Below, piece by piece: positions 5,373-11,037 of a stretch of DNA of 11,263 nt. The stretch comes from Candidatus Aenigmatarchaeota archaeon. Its GTDB lineage: Archaea; Aenigmatarchaeota; Aenigmatarchaeia; QMZP01. Numbering within the stretch: the first letter of the stretch is position 1; every line of letters begins with the position of its first letter. A program made the position numbers and the translations under genes. Where the stretch lies: NCBI GenBank assembly GCA_017609145.1, contig JAFCEM010000020.1:1-11263 (forward strand), in the 5' to 3' direction. The notes beneath the pieces were generated by a model, which was given only the letters and a program-made list of their open reading frames with translations, searched no databases and had not been told where the DNA came from.

Positions 5373-5816
5373 CAGATAAATAGTGCCTATCGAAAGGCTC
5401 AGCCACACACACACAACGAGCGCAAAGAACAGGAAAAGTGACACTATGAAAAGCGCTGACTTATAACGGAACGTCTCTTTTTTTGCAACTATCGGAACCC
5501 TTATGAGACATGCAAGAACATACCAGTATATGACGTGCGCAATGAGCGGAAGGATTACCGTAAATGTGTTAAGTGTGTAGATACTATAACCACTGAGCGA
5601 GAATGTCGTAAGGAATATCGGAAGGTTGAACAGTGCATAGAGTATGGAGATAAAGGTATTGTATGCCATGCCAAGGAACGCAAGACCCACACTGAGCAGT
5701 ATGTGCACGATTATGATCGCAATAAAGAGTGTAATATTAACCCTGTCGTATCTGAGGAATTTTTTCAGGTTCTTGAATGTGAGATTCTTTTTCAGGGTTT
5801 TCACGCTAAGGCACAT
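5364..5816 (-). CDS. Four-TM integral membrane protein, unknown (150 aa)
   Basis: Not recognised. A basic cytoplasmic N-terminus (residues 1-26, rich in Lys and Arg) is followed by four hydrophobic segments at about 27-50, 54-75, 83-107 and 120-149. The loop at 110-119 (VAKKETFRYK) is basic, which by the positive-inside rule puts both it and the N-terminus in the cytoplasm. Few polar residues lie within the helices, so a transport role is not evident. The fourth segment runs to the C-terminus. The ATG at 5816 has no Shine-Dalgarno and lies about 29 nt from a central AT box shared with the divergent lipoprotein gene. The next gene, argS, begins 24 nt downstream. Confidence 0.75.
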   Translation of the reverse strand: MCLSVKTLKKNLTFKNLKKFLRYDRVNITLFIAIIIVHILLSVGLAFLGMAYNTFISILYALFNLPIFLTTFSLSGYSIYTLNTFTVILPLIAHVIYWYVLACLIRVPIVAKKETFRYKSALFIVSLFLFFALVVCVWLSLSIGTIYLFY

Positions 5817-5837
5817 ATCATTATATTCACTTAACCC

Positions 5838-5850
5838 AAATAAATATTAA
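5838..5850. promoter_or_regulatory. Single central TATA-like box between divergent genes
   Basis: AAATAAATATTAA is the only strong AT box in the 56-nt gap between ATG 5816 (minus) and ATG 5873 (plus). Its AATATT core (5843-5848) is 27-30 nt from either start codon, the spacing expected for leaderless transcripts in both directions. Confidence 0.5.
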
Positions 5851-5872
5851 GCATGGAGAACAATACAGTATT

Positions 5873-6229
5873 ATGAACAAGCTACTGACATCAATTCCTG
5901 CGCTGATTCTTGTGATAGCCATATGCGGATGCACAAATAATGGCAATGGGGGAAACGGCACAATAGGTGAGCCGCCGGAAAGCCTGAACTGGTGCATACC
6001 GGGAGAGAAGTGGTCGGGATATGTCGCTGCCCTATATTTTGACCAGGCGACAATACACGGCATTTCCAACATGTATACGGACTGGAGGTGCCATGTTCGT
6101 TCAGAGCAGGTTTCGGGTCTTGTGGTCGACGCATACATGACAGACATGAATGCAAGCGATGTTTGGGCCAAGACAGACATGCTGGAAATGCATTACATAA
6201 ATGGTCAGTGCACCGAAGGGGACTGCTAA
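5873..6229 (+). CDS. Small secreted lipoprotein, unknown (118 aa)
   Basis: The N-terminus MNKLLTSIPALILVIAICGC is a lipoprotein signal peptide: a lysine, a hydrophobic core and the lipobox ICGC, with Cys20 as probable lipid-bearing residue. A Gly/Asn-rich linker (TNNGNGGNG) follows, then a small domain (about 32-118) with C41, C73, C113 and C118, an even number that could form two disulfides. The domain (for example GEKWSGYVAALYFDQATIHG) is not recognised. The ATG at 5873 is 25-33 nt from the shared AT box; an earlier ATG at 5853 is out of frame and quickly terminated. It would sit on the outer face of the membrane. The zinc peptidase gene follows after 27 nt, so the two may be co-expressed, though that gene has its own AT box. 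Confidence 0.78.
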   Translation: MNKLLTSIPALILVIAICGCTNNGNGGNGTIGEPPESLNWCIPGEKWSGYVAALYFDQATIHGISNMYTDWRCHVRSEQVSGLVVDAYMTDMNASDVWAKTDMLEMHYINGQCTEGDC

Positions 6230-6256
6230 TTTATTTATGTCCGCGCAATTATAGCC

Positions 6257-6640
6257 ATGCTCCTCGACAACAGAACACATTTTAACGTTGAGTTTCTTCA
6301 CAGGCACGTTTCCGGCTATGACACGCAGGGGCTCAGGGTCAAGGTGGCGTACACCAAACGCGGGGCCCGATGCCCGTACAGCGGGAGATTCTATGGCCAG
6401 AGGAGTTATATCCGGGTTTCAGTGAACCCGCGCAACAGCTATCCAATGGAAATCATAGTCGGCAGTCCGTTTAACCGCGCTTCGTGGAGAAGATTCGCCA
6501 TGAACTCCGCGGAGGAGCTGATAACGTTCGTGTTCCTACACGAAATGAGCCATTTTCTGGATCACCAACAGGGACTCCCGTTGGGGTGCAAACAGACGAA
6601 ATCGGACATGTTCGCGCTGAGGAAAATGGGGAAGGCATGA
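6257..6640 (+). CDS. Small predicted HExxH zinc metallopeptidase (127 aa)
   Basis: The zincin motif is FLHEMSHFLDHQQG, with HEMSH at residues 95-99 providing two zinc ligands and the catalytic Glu. It is followed by KSDMFALRKMG (116-125), which matches the usual place of a downstream acidic ligand in minimal zincins of the ImmA/SprT-like group (pattern E/D-x-x-A-D-x-F-A). An additional His103 gives HExxHxxxH. The N-terminal 90 residues are beta-rich and basic, with a few aromatic residues. There is no signal peptide, so it is probably cytoplasmic. The exact family and substrate are unknown; a third zinc ligand could be Asp117 or His103. The start at 6257 is about 19-26 nt after a TTTATTTATG AT box that overlaps the stop region of the lipoprotein gene. 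Confidence 0.75.
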   Translation: MLLDNRTHFNVEFLHRHVSGYDTQGLRVKVAYTKRGARCPYSGRFYGQRSYIRVSVNPRNSYPMEIIVGSPFNRASWRRFAMNSAEELITFVFLHEMSHFLDHQQGLPLGCKQTKSDMFALRKMGKA

Positions 6641-6680
6641 TTGTGATTTTTTGATTGTGATAAATTCACGATTCCGTAAC

Positions 6681-6690
6681 TATTTTTAAA
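6681..6690 (+). promoter_or_regulatory. TATA box of the thioredoxin/FTR operon
   Basis: TATTTTTAAA is the best TATA-like element before the operon, 57-66 nt from the thioredoxin ATG. With the usual 25-nt spacing, transcription starts near 6710-6715, leaving a leader of about 30-35 nt that carries the ribosome site at 6736-6741. Confidence 0.6.
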
Positions 6691-6713
6691 GTAGTGACTA
6701 CTTTATTCACTAC
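6691..6713 (+). promoter_or_regulatory. Inverted repeat, putative operator of the redox operon
   Basis: GTAGTGA (6691-6697) and TCACTAC (6707-6713) are perfect 7-bp arms around a 9-nt spacer. The repeat begins directly after the TATA box and covers the predicted start point, the classic place for an archaeal repressor (for example ArsR- or MarR-type winged helix). A weaker GTGA-TAAAT-TCAC repeat lies upstream (about 6657-6669). The regulator is not encoded in the window. Confidence 0.55.
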
Positions 6714-6735
6714 CGATAAAGATATCTAGAAGGAT

Positions 6736-6741
6736 AAGGTG
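6736..6741 (+). promoter_or_regulatory. Ribosome site of thioredoxin gene
   Basis: AAGGTG lies 5 nt before ATG 6747, matching the archaeal anti-Shine-Dalgarno. Confidence 0.65.
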
Positions 6742-6746
6742 TAAAA

Positions 6747-7148
6747 ATGGACAGGGAACTTGAAAGAATCAGGAAAAGGAAAATGGAAGAGCTGATGAAA
6801 AAATCCATGATCGGCCAGCTTAAAATCGAGGTTGACGACAACAGCTTTGAAAAAGAGGTGATTGAAAAATCCGCTCATGTCCCGGTGGTCGTGGACTTCT
6901 GGGCTGAATGGTGCATGCCGTGCCTGATGCTCGGGCCGTCACTGGAAAAACTCGTCAATGAATTTGAAGGGAAATTCGTTCTTGCAAAGATGAACGTTGA
7001 CAATGGCCGCACAACGAGCCAGAAGTACGGGATAATGAGTATCCCAGCTGTCAAGATGTTCAGGAATGGAAATGTGGTTGATGAGTTCGTTGGAGCCATA
7101 CCTGAACAGGCAGTAAAACAGTGGCTTGAAAAGAATTTAGGTGATTGA
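6747..7148 (+). CDS. Thioredoxin with charged N-terminal extension
   Basis: A cytoplasmic dithiol-disulfide oxidoreductase. 133 aa; the thioredoxin fold spans about residues 26-133. The active site is WCMPC (55-59) in the context VVVDFWAEWCMPCLMLGP, with the buried Asp50 and the cis-proline in SIPA (P100). Residues 1-20 (MDRELERIRKRKMEELMKKS) form an extra, highly charged helix not found in minimal thioredoxins; it may serve as a docking handle. Methionine at the third active-site position, instead of Gly of WCGPC, should alter redox potential. It is the first gene of the operon whose last visible gene encodes the catalytic subunit of ferredoxin-thioredoxin reductase, so it is the likely electron acceptor of that enzyme. 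Its stop lies 1 nt before the next start. Confidence 0.95.
   Translation: MDRELERIRKRKMEELMKKSMIGQLKIEVDDNSFEKEVIEKSAHVPVVVDFWAEWCMPCLMLGPSLEKLVNEFEGKFVLAKMNVDNGRTTSQKYGIMSIPAVKMFRNGNVVDEFVGAIPEQAVKQWLEKNLGD
7140..7145 (+). promoter_or_regulatory. GGTGAT ribosome site for the ABC ATPase
   Basis: GGTGAT overlaps the last thioredoxin codons and lies 4 nt before ATG 7150 and 7 nt before ATG 7153. It argues against the GTG at 7141, which is part of the ribosome site itself. Confidence 0.6.
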
Positions 7149-7149
7149 A

Positions 7150-7950
7150 ATGATGATAAAAGAAGTTACAATTTTCCCGGGCTATGATAAAGAAGGCAAG
7201 AAAGAGTGTTTCGAAAAAGTGGAGATATACGCAGGCCAGAAGATAGGAATAGTAGGCCAGACGGGCTCAGGCAAAAGCCAGCTTTTGTATGATATTGAAA
7301 AGCTTACACAGGGGGAGACAAAAACCAAAAGAAAAGTCATGATAAACGGCAAAAAACCGCTTAAAGAGCTCAAGACAAACCCGTCCAAAAAAATAATCGG
7401 CTACCTGACACAACATATGAATTTCATGACAGACACCACTGTCGAAGATTTCCTGAAAACACACATAGAGACACGGGGAAGAAATCACACAGAAGAAAAC
7501 ACTGAAAGGCTTGTGGAAAAGATAATAAACGACGCTAATACAATAACGGGAGAGCAGATAAAGAAAAACACCAACATTTTAATCCTTTCCGGCGGCCAGT
7601 CAAGGGCCCTTATGGTTGCAGACCTTGCACACGTCAGCGAATCTCCAGTTATCCTGATTGACGAGATAGAAAACGCAGGGATAAGAATCAAAAAGGCGCT
7701 TGAATTGCTTGTAAAGAAAGGGAAGATTATCTTTCTTGTCACACATGACCCCATTCTTGCGCTGGACACAGACAAGCGCTTTGTAATGAAGAACGGCGCC
7801 ATAAGCAAAGTCATCCACACATCAGTTAGGGAAAAGGGAATTGCAAATTATCTTTCATGGATAAACAACTACATGCTGGATGTCAGGGAAGATGTAAGGG
7901 AAGGCAAGCAGGTCGAAGAGCTGAAACTTATATGCTCTCCTATGGGGTGA
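7150..7950 (+). CDS. ABC-type ATPase without membrane partner
   Basis: Soluble ATP-binding cassette protein, 266 aa. Walker A is GQTGSGKS (36-43), the Q-loop glutamine is in YLTQHMNF (Q88), the signature is LSGGQSRAL (146-154), Walker B plus catalytic Glu is VILIDE (167-172), and the H-loop is VTHD (H199). All catalytic elements are intact, so it should hydrolyse ATP as a dimer. The last 45 residues (for example SWINNYMLDVREDVREGK) are an extra helical tail. No ABC permease or binding protein is encoded nearby; the only membrane protein in the operon is an ACR3-like carrier of another class. It may act as a chaperone or assembly ATPase like SufC, or energise an unknown partner. The GTPase gene follows after 4 nt. 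An in-frame GTG at 7141 is a less likely start. Confidence 0.88.
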   Translation: MMIKEVTIFPGYDKEGKKECFEKVEIYAGQKIGIVGQTGSGKSQLLYDIEKLTQGETKTKRKVMINGKKPLKELKTNPSKKIIGYLTQHMNFMTDTTVEDFLKTHIETRGRNHTEENTERLVEKIINDANTITGEQIKKNTNILILSGGQSRALMVADLAHVSESPVILIDEIENAGIRIKKALELLVKKGKIIFLVTHDPILALDTDKRFVMKNGAISKVIHTSVREKGIANYLSWINNYMLDVREDVREGKQVEELKLICSPMG

Positions 7951-7954
7951 AAGA

Positions 7955-8740
7955 ATGAAAATTGTCATATTCGGGGGAACACCGGGCAGCGGAAAAACAA
8001 GCATAATCAAGTATGTAATCAGTGAACTTAAAGACTTGAAGCTCCATTATGTGAAGTTTGATGTCCTGTCAACAGAAGACGACAATCTGATAAAGGAAAA
8101 ATTCGACATAAGCACGGAAAAAAGGATATCCGGTGATGTCTGCCCGGACCATTACGCAGCACTTGAAATACCCAAAATCATCGAAAAGTATACTGACAAG
8201 GACGTTATTATAATAGAGACCGCCGGTCTTTGCCTGAGGTGCTCGCCATACGTTGAAGAGGGAATTGCGATTAACATCCTGAACATACTGTCGGGAAAGC
8301 CTTCAAGCTATGGCCCGCTTCTGACGCATGCGGATATTGTCGCGGTTACTAAGGGGGACCTGATTTCACAGGCCGAAAGGGAAATCTTCAGGGCAGAGGT
8401 CATGAAGGTCAATGAGAATGCCTCGATTATAGAGGCGAACGGCCTGAGCGGCGAAGGCACCATAGACATAGCCGAGGCGATAATAAAAAGCCCGGGAATA
8501 AAGGACAAGCTTACATTAAGGCACTCAATGCCCACTGCAGTATGTGGCTATTGCTACGGGAACAAGATCATTGACTCAAAGGAAACACTGAAGCGCTATG
8601 AAAGGGGCAAGGACTTGAAGGCAAGATTGCCGAACCTGAACTGCGGAAAGTGCGGCTTCAAGTCATGCAACGAATTCATAAGGGCTGTGCTGGACGGGAA
8701 AGCGAAGGAAAGCCAATGCCCTTTCCTGAAGAAGAGGTGA
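7955..8740 (+). CDS. HypB/UreG-like GTPase fused to an Fe-S domain
   Basis: SIMIBI-class P-loop NTPase, 261 aa. Walker A is GGTPGSGKT (7-15). ETAGLCLRC (88-96) occupies the switch/Walker B region where HypB and UreG carry metal-relay residues, here with a C-x2-C pair (C93, C96). VTKGDL (131-136) is the base-recognition motif (NKxD-like). C197 and C200 (CGYC) form another pair. The C-terminal segment has C230-x2-C233-x4-C238-x16-C255 followed by Pro, the four-cysteine Fe-S domain also present in RnfB and in the corrinoid Fe-S protein large subunit (FeS, PF04060-type). HypB/UreG relatives deliver nickel to hydrogenase or urease, but neither is encoded here. The combination suggests a redox-sensing or Fe-S-dependent metallocentre factor (inference). 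A GGTGA site lies 4 nt before the ATG. Confidence 0.85.
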   Translation: MKIVIFGGTPGSGKTSIIKYVISELKDLKLHYVKFDVLSTEDDNLIKEKFDISTEKRISGDVCPDHYAALEIPKIIEKYTDKDVIIIETAGLCLRCSPYVEEGIAINILNILSGKPSSYGPLLTHADIVAVTKGDLISQAEREIFRAEVMKVNENASIIEANGLSGEGTIDIAEAIIKSPGIKDKLTLRHSMPTAVCGYCYGNKIIDSKETLKRYERGKDLKARLPNLNCGKCGFKSCNEFIRAVLDGKAKESQCPFLKKR

Positions 8741-8746
8741 AATAAC

Positions 8747-10096
8747 ATGTGGAACAAACTGAGTTACCTGAAGAGAAAACTTACGATAGCGATACCTATA
8801 TCCATGATACTGGGCATAATATTCGGCTACTTGTTTGAACTGTCATTTTTGAAATCCCTGATACTACCGCTGACCATACTCATGATTTACCCGATGATGG
8901 TCACGCTGAAAATAAAGTCATTGTTTTCCCACTGCAATGCTAAAACACAGCTGATAATACAGGGCGTCAATTTCATAATAATACCTCTAATCGGGTTTTT
9001 GCTGGGTGTTGTTTTCCTGGGTAACAGCCCTTATCTGGCCTATGGGCTTTTGTTGATGGCAATACTGCCCACGAGCGGAATGACCATTTCATGGACAGGT
9101 TTCGCAAAAGGTAATGTTAATGTAGTGATAAAAACGGTGATTATAGGATTGATTCTCGGTTCTTTGCTCATGCCTTTCTATACGAATTTCTTCATGGGAC
9201 AGGTCATAAGCCTGCCACTAATAGAAACCTTCATTGAATTAGGCAAGGTTATTTTCCTTCCACTTTTCCTGGGTTTTGTAACGCAAATTATACTGAAGAA
9301 AAGATACGGTGAGGCCCATTTTGAAAGGGATATAAAGAAAAAATTCCCACTGCTCTCAACCCTGGCTGTTCTGGGCATAATCTTCGTGGCAATGTCACTG
9401 AAGGCAAAGTCAATAATAGCAAATCCATTCGAGATACTTTACCTTTTAATACCACTGGGCGTCTTTTATGCTTTCAACTACGGGCTTTCGTCCGCAATAG
9501 GCAAATTCCTGCTCCCGAGGGCAGAGGCGATATCTCTTGTTTACGGTTCTGTTATGAGAAACCTTTCCGTTGCGCTTGCAATAGCATTGACCGTATTCGG
9601 CGAAAACGGAATTGAGATAGCGCTGATAATCGCCGTCGGATATATAATACAGGTGCAGTCAGCCGCATGGTACATAAAGTTCTCTGAAAGACTGTTCGGC
9701 AAAGCGCCAGAGGAAACAGCAAAAGATGTCATGGAAGAGGGTATTTTTGCGCTGCATGAAAAATCAACGCTGCAGGATGCCATAAGGCTTCTCGATGAAG
9801 AGCACATACATTCGATTGCTGTTCTGGACAGTAATGATAAAGCAGTTGGTATAATAACATCAGAAATGATAATAAATCTTCTGGCTGATGACGTAAAGAC
9901 AAACACCAGACTGGGTTCCGTGAAGCTGTTGCCCGTGCTGCAGTTCAAACAGACAGTACCAATCAGAAAAGTGATTGATACTATGAAGAGAAAACATGAG
10001 TACAAGGTGCTCGTCACAGATGAAAAGGGCAAGTTGAAAGGAGTGCTCACAGAATCGGATATAATCGACATGTATGCTGAAAGGAGGAAAAAATGA
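8747..10096 (+). CDS. ACR3/bile-acid-symporter-like carrier with C-terminal CBS pair
   Basis: Membrane transporter, 449 aa. Residues 1-315 hold about ten hydrophobic segments with the fold markers of the BASS/ACR3 group, such as LPTSGMTISWTGFAKGN (108-123) and VMRNLSVALAIALTVFG (269-285). In ACR3 arsenite pumps the equivalent first motif carries an essential Cys and the second a conserved Glu; both appear absent here, so arsenite export should not be assumed. Residues 325-449 are two CBS motifs (GIFALHEKSTLQDAIRLLDE to VGIITSEMI, and RKVIDTMKRKHEYKVLVTD to LKGVLTESDI), an adenine-nucleotide-sensing module that often gates transporters. A GGTGA site overlaps the stop of the GTPase gene. It overlaps the DUF302 start by 4 nt, so translation is coupled. 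The substrate is unknown. Confidence 0.88.
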   Translation: MWNKLSYLKRKLTIAIPISMILGIIFGYLFELSFLKSLILPLTILMIYPMMVTLKIKSLFSHCNAKTQLIIQGVNFIIIPLIGFLLGVVFLGNSPYLAYGLLLMAILPTSGMTISWTGFAKGNVNVVIKTVIIGLILGSLLMPFYTNFFMGQVISLPLIETFIELGKVIFLPLFLGFVTQIILKKRYGEAHFERDIKKKFPLLSTLAVLGIIFVAMSLKAKSIIANPFEILYLLIPLGVFYAFNYGLSSAIGKFLLPRAEAISLVYGSVMRNLSVALAIALTVFGENGIEIALIIAVGYIIQVQSAAWYIKFSERLFGKAPEETAKDVMEEGIFALHEKSTLQDAIRLLDEEHIHSIAVLDSNDKAVGIITSEMIINLLADDVKTNTRLGSVKLLPVLQFKQTVPIRKVIDTMKRKHEYKVLVTDEKGKLKGVLTESDIIDMYAERRKK

Positions 10097-10506
10097 GCAG
10101 ACTTTTCATCGCCGAAACATTGAAAACACCTGAAGAGGTTATCGGAAAACTGAAAGAAAGGGCTTCTGAATTCAATTTCATTGTCAGGGAAATATTTGAT
10201 ATGATTTATGAGTTCAGAAGCCATAATGTGAATGTAAAGGGTGATATGGTATTTTATTCAATTATGCTTTGCAACCCCGAAAAGGCCTATAAGAGCATAT
10301 CGAAAAACCCTTTAAGGGGGGCGCTCTTGCTGCCACCCAAACAGGTCATTGTCTATAAACAGGGGAAATCAGGGAAGACAACAATCGCATACAACGCAGT
10401 AAAAGAAACCGATGTCAAGAAAACGCTTCCGGGCGATATCAAGTTCCAGAAGAGCCTGCCCGAATCATGCAGTAATATAATACGGCTGATAAATGAAATA
10501 AAATAG
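10093..10506 (+). CDS. DUF302 family protein
   Basis: 137 aa. It matches the DUF302 pattern: an N-terminal helix that pairs with strands (SRLFIAETLKTPEEVIGKL), then YSIMLCNPEKAYKSISKNP (55-73, with the family's C-N-P-x-x-A motif), then LLLPPKQVIVYKQ (78-90, the family's LP-x-x-V-x-V-Y motif). DUF302 is a small alpha-beta fold of unknown function found in many bacteria and archaea, often near redox and metal-related genes. No signal peptide is seen. The ATG overlaps the transporter's stop (ATGA) and has a GGAGG site (10083-10087) 5 nt upstream. The next gene follows after 10 nt. Assignment rests on motifs, without an alignment. Confidence 0.8.
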   Translation: MSRLFIAETLKTPEEVIGKLKERASEFNFIVREIFDMIYEFRSHNVNVKGDMVFYSIMLCNPEKAYKSISKNPLRGALLLPPKQVIVYKQGKSGKTTIAYNAVKETDVKKTLPGDIKFQKSLPESCSNIIRLINEIK

Positions 10507-10516
10507 GAGAGATAAA

Positions 10517-10708
10517 ATGCCATGGATAGACAGCAACAGGTGCACGGGATGTGGAATCTGTGCCAGGCAGTGCCCCGTAAGCGCCATTGTAATGGAAAAC
10601 GGCAAAGCCAGAATTGACATGGACAAATGTATAAGGTGCGGGAAATGTCATGATGTCTGCCTGCAGGACGCTGTCAGGCATGACAGCGAAAGATTCCCAA
10701 GGAAGTAG
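10517..10708 (+). CDS. 2[4Fe-4S] ferredoxin, tail apparently frameshifted
   Basis: 63 aa with two clusters: C9, C12, C15 and C19 (CTGCGICARQCP) and C38, C41, C44 and C48 (CIRCGKCHDVCL, with Leu where Pro is usual). It is a low-potential electron carrier, a plausible donor for the reductase at the end of the operon. The protein stops at TAG 10706 after HDSERFPRK. Immediately downstream another frame (from 10696) continues with PKEVEENLEWVNGLMKHYKS, the helical tail I expect from archaeal ferredoxins of this type, so the natural product is probably about 110 aa and the stop comes from a frameshift or sequence error at the CCC run 10696-10698. Both clusters are intact, so even the short product could bind its Fe-S clusters. 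A GGAG site overlaps the DUF302 stop. Confidence 0.88.
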   Translation: MPWIDSNRCTGCGICARQCPVSAIVMENGKARIDMDKCIRCGKCHDVCLQDAVRHDSERFPRK

Positions 10709-10858
10709 AGGAAAACCTGGAATGGGTAAATGGCCTGATGAAGCACTATAAAAGTGAAAAAGAAAGAAAGGTCCCTTGAAAGGATAGAAAGACGTTTCAA
10801 TAAGGAAAAGAAAGTCATAGAACGCTTGAAAGGATTAAAAGTGCTGGTGAAAAGGGAA
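10696..10858 (+). pseudogene. Frameshifted helical tail of the first ferredoxin
   Basis: Two pieces of one charged coiled-coil tail lie in different frames. Piece one (10696-10776) encodes PKEVEENLEWVNGLMKHYKS and SEKERK, and ends at a TGA at 10777. Piece two, in the original frame from about 10773, encodes LERIERRFNKEKKVIERLKG and then runs on into the next ferredoxin. A -1 shift at CCC 10696-10698 and a +1 shift at CCC 10773-10775 would join them, so two compensating one-base changes suffice. A third shift (10810-10822) would give a separate stop at 10873, but this is uncertain. Genuine mutation or assembly error cannot be told apart here. Confidence 0.55.
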
Positions 10859-11035
10859 ATGACCAGAATCATTAGAGAGAAATGCGACGGGTGCGGCAAC
10901 TGCATAGAGGTATGCCCTTTTAATGTTTTAAAGATTGAAAAGGGAAAGGCTGTAGTCAAAAACCCTGAAAGGTGCAGGAAGTGCGGTGCATGCGTCTCCG
11001 CCTGCCCGAACAATGCGATTATACTGGAGGATTGA
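10859..11035 (+). CDS. 2[4Fe-4S] ferredoxin
   Basis: 58 aa, beginning MTRIIREKCDGCGNCIEVCP. The first cluster ligands are C9, C12, C15 and C19 and the second C39, C42, C45 and C49, each set ending in Cys-Pro, as in clostridial-type ferredoxins. There is no extra tail. The ATG at 10859 is chosen because a GGTGA site (10846-10850) lies 8 nt upstream; a GTG at 10754 in the same frame would add a 35-residue charged helix that instead belongs to the tail of the previous ferredoxin. It may pass electrons to ferredoxin-thioredoxin reductase, whose gene starts 2 nt after its stop. Why the operon needs two such ferredoxins is not evident; they may differ in potential or partner. Confidence 0.9.
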   Translation: MTRIIREKCDGCGNCIEVCPFNVLKIEKGKAVVKNPERCRKCGACVSACPNNAIILED

Positions 11036-11037
11036 AA

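Noticed and set aside
6638..6661. 10-bp direct repeat TGATTGTGAT
   Set aside because: Short, AT-rich, overlaps a stop codon and has no further copies; probably chance.
8747..10096. Straight call as arsenite efflux pump
   Set aside because: The Cys and Glu tied to As(III) transport in ACR3 seem absent and no arsR, arsA or arsC gene is present.
10690..10780. Programmed ribosomal frameshifting in the ferredoxin
   Set aside because: No slippery heptamer or obvious downstream structure, and two opposite shifts would be needed.
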